From: an uncultured Eubacteriales bacterium
GTDB taxonomy: Bacteria; Bacillota; Clostridia; Peptostreptococcales; Anaerovoracaceae
Reading direction: 5' to 3'
Length of the DNA stretch: 5,808 nt
Assembly (NCBI GenBank): GCA_902793875.1
Contig: CADBFL010000127.1
Location: forward strand, 1 to 5,808
The notes beneath the pieces are model-generated. The model ran no database searches. It was not told the DNA's origin and worked only from the letters and a program-made list of their open reading frames with translations. The stretch's first letter is position 1. Each line of letters starts with the position of its first letter. Shown one piece after another: positions 4,329 to 5,808 of the stretch. Made by a program: the position numbers and the translations under genes.

Positions 4329-5321
4329 ATGGAAGAATTCAAGTTAAACATACCGGAAGAGATCGATGTGCAGGGCCTGTTCGGCAATTATGACTCCAAC
4401 ATACGCTCTGTAGAAAAATTCACGGGCACGGAGATGTCGTTCAGAAACGGCGTTCTCACAATAAGAGGCAGGAACCCCGAGCTTGCGGCGCGTATCATCG
4501 CGAGGCTGATCGAGACCCTGACCGTAGAGCCCGAGATAGACTCCCAGAAGCTCAGCTATCTTATAGAGATGGAAGCCGGCGGCAAGGCATATGACGAGAA
4601 GTCCGCTTCAAAGGACATCATCTGCTATACCCATACGGGCAGGCCGCTCAAGCCGAAGACGCAGGCCCAGAAGGAGTATGTGGACAACATCAGAAACACC
4701 GACATGGTGTTCGGCATAGGACCGGCCGGAACGGGCAAGACCTACCTTGCGTGCGCGATGGCCGTGAATGCATATAAGAGCAAGCAGATCGAGAGGATCA
4801 TCCTCACAAGACCGGCTGTCGAGGCGGGTGAGAGACTCGGATTTCTGCCCGGAGACATGCAGGAGAAGGTGGATCCGTATCTGAGACCTCTCTATGACGC
4901 GCTTTACGATGTGCTCGGAGTCGAGGCCTCGCAGAGGCTGAGAGAAAAGGGAGTCATAGAAGTCGTTCCTCTTGCGTACATGAGGGGCCGCACGCTCGAC
5001 AATGCCTTCATCATACTCGATGAGGCCCAGAACACCACTCGCGAGCAGATGAAGATGTTCCTGACCAGGATGGGCTTCAACTCTAAGGTCGTGGTCACCG
5101 GCGACATAACGCAGATCGACCTTCCGTCGGGCACAAGATCTGGTCTCATGGAGGCTCAGAAGATACTGAAGGGCGTTGAAGGCATTAAGTTCAACAGCTT
5201 CAGCGAGGTCGACGTCATCAGGCACGAGCTCGTAAAGCGCATCATCAGAGCCTATGACGCCTACGACAGCAAGGTCAAAACCAGAAGCCACATGAAGGGC
5301 GACAAGGTCAGCAGCAGATAG
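4329..5321 (+). CDS. phoH: PhoH family ATPase (PhoH-like protein)
   Basis: A 330-residue PhoH-type P-loop protein of normal length. An N-terminal KH-like region (about 5-85) precedes the ATPase domain. Walker A is GPAGTGKT (131-138) and Walker B is FIILDEAQN (227-235). The PhoH-specific block RPAVEAGERLGFLPG (161-175) with EKVDPYLRPLYDAL (179-192), the VVPLAYMRGRTL segment (212-223) and the sensor-like VVVTGDITQIDLP (254-266) are all present. The protein is cytosolic. It is named after a phosphate-starvation gene of E. coli, but its role is usually placed in RNA metabolism because of its constant pairing with ybeY and its helicase-like ATPase core. Its ribosome binding site, GAAAGG (4318-4323), is modest and 5 nt from the ATG. 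ybeY follows after 32 nt, consistent with one operon. The genes that flank phoH in B. subtilis (yqfD before, yqfF/pgpH after) are missing. Confidence 0.95.
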   Translation: MEEFKLNIPEEIDVQGLFGNYDSNIRSVEKFTGTEMSFRNGVLTIRGRNPELAARIIARLIETLTVEPEIDSQKLSYLIEMEAGGKAYDEKSASKDIICYTHTGRPLKPKTQAQKEYVDNIRNTDMVFGIGPAGTGKTYLACAMAVNAYKSKQIERIILTRPAVEAGERLGFLPGDMQEKVDPYLRPLYDALYDVLGVEASQRLREKGVIEVVPLAYMRGRTLDNAFIILDEAQNTTREQMKMFLTRMGFNSKVVVTGDITQIDLPSGTRSGLMEAQKILKGVEGIKFNSFSEVDVIRHELVKRIIRAYDAYDSKVKTRSHMKGDKVSSR

Positions 5322-5353
5322 CTGCCGGCCGGATGCAGTGAAGGATCTTTACC

Positions 5354-5808
5354 ATGCACATAATCTATAATGACGAGAACGACAGACTGACACCCGAGAT
5401 ATGGAAGCTCATGGACCAGGCTTTTGAGCGCGCGATGGAAAACGAGTTCGGCGCAGAACTGGCCGGCGGAGGCCTGAGCCTTTCGGACATCGATCCTGAG
5501 CTGGGCGTCACGATCACGGACAGAGACGGGATACTCGAACTGAACCGTGAATACAGGCAGAGGGACAAAGTGACAGACGTGCTGAGCTTTCCGCAGTTTA
5601 CGGGTCACGACGAGCTGCTCGCGGATCTTCTGGATGAAGAGACTGAGACTCTCATAGGAGATGTCGTCATATGCGATGATGTCGCTGCAGAGCAGGCAAA
5701 GGAATACGGCACGGGGTTCACGCGCGAGATGCTCTATCTTTTCGTTCACAGCGTGATGCATCTTTTCGGATACGACCACATGGAAGAGGACGAAAAGGCC
5801 GTCATGCG
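5354..5808 (+). CDS. ybeY: Endoribonuclease YbeY (rRNA maturation factor), 3' end outside the window
   Basis: The frame from ATG 5354 stays open to the window edge, giving the first 151 residues of a protein normally about 150-170 long, so only a short tail is missing. Diagnostic motifs: DKVTDVLSFP (71-80), IGDVVIC (101-107), TREMLYLFVHSVMHLFGYDH (123-142). The last holds the zinc site HxxxHxxxxxH with His132, His136 and His142, which forms the metallo-hydrolase centre. YbeY is a cytosolic single-strand-specific RNase needed for 16S rRNA 3'-end maturation and 70S quality control. The start is supported by AAGGA (5341-5345) 8 nt upstream; the Met at residue 20 (5411) would cut the conserved N-terminus. 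It sits in the conserved phoH-ybeY pair, here directly adjacent. Confidence 0.94.
   Translation, partial: MHIIYNDENDRLTPEIWKLMDQAFERAMENEFGAELAGGGLSLSDIDPELGVTITDRDGILELNREYRQRDKVTDVLSFPQFTGHDELLADLLDEETETLIGDVVICDDVAAEQAKEYGTGFTREMLYLFVHSVMHLFGYDHMEEDEKAVM

Noticed and set aside
4608..5291. Open frame of 227 codons on the minus strand opposite phoH
   Set aside because: phoH is unmistakable on the plus strand; the antisense product has no recognisable domain.
5322..5338. CTGC...GCAG around CCGGCCGG after phoH as a terminator
   Set aside because: The stem is only 4 bp, there is no T-run, and ybeY starts 16 nt further on in the usual operon arrangement.

Overview
The window reads as a piece of bacterial chromosome from a Firmicute of the class Clostridia. 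The support is the gene set (rpsU, yqeY, phoH, ybeY in one direction), purine-rich Shine-Dalgarno sites of the AGGAGG type, A/T-rich promoters, heavy use of AGG/AGA arginine and ATA isoleucine codons, and moderately high G+C. A non-sporulating anaerobe of the Anaerovoracaceae (Eubacteriales family XIII) type is my best guess, but it is only a guess. All recognised genes are on the + strand.

Left edge (1-139): the right end of an IS200/IS605-type element. It holds the last codons of a TnpB-like protein and then two strong stem-loops ending in a GTATGTCAC-type terminus, the layout expected of a TnpB guide RNA (omega/reRNA) scaffold. The bases just after it would be the guide.

Region 184-1854: an extended -10 promoter inside a perfect 7-bp inverted repeat drives an RDD-family membrane protein. 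Its Ala/Pro-rich linker is made of degenerate repeats at spacings of 27, 30 and 31 nt. The odd spacing shifts the frame, so the natural C-terminus, a charged linker plus a small SAP/HeH-like helical domain, lies in frame +2 and is cut off. A PyrK-like flavoprotein follows that has lost half of its [2Fe-2S] cysteines and most of its NAD-binding glycine loop.

Region 1853-3387: a full-length bifunctional NAD(P)HX epimerase/dehydratase (nnr), which repairs hydrated NAD(P)H. Its ribosome binding site overlaps the stop codon of the PyrK-like gene, so the two are probably co-translated.

Region 3371-3708: a near-consensus promoter overlapping the nnr 3' end, a structured leader, the 59-codon rpsU gene (ribosomal protein S21) and an intrinsic terminator form a self-contained unit.

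Region 3709-5808: after a spacer with a perfect 10-bp inverted repeat comes a run of yqeY, phoH and ybeY, the last cut by the window edge. The genes that sit between these in Bacillus subtilis (yqfC/yqfD and the HD-domain gene yqfF/pgpH) are absent. The genes of this half centre on translation, ribosome maturation and RNA processing. I saw no CRISPR array, tRNA, rRNA or convincing minus-strand gene, and no gene-free stretch longer than about 230 bases.
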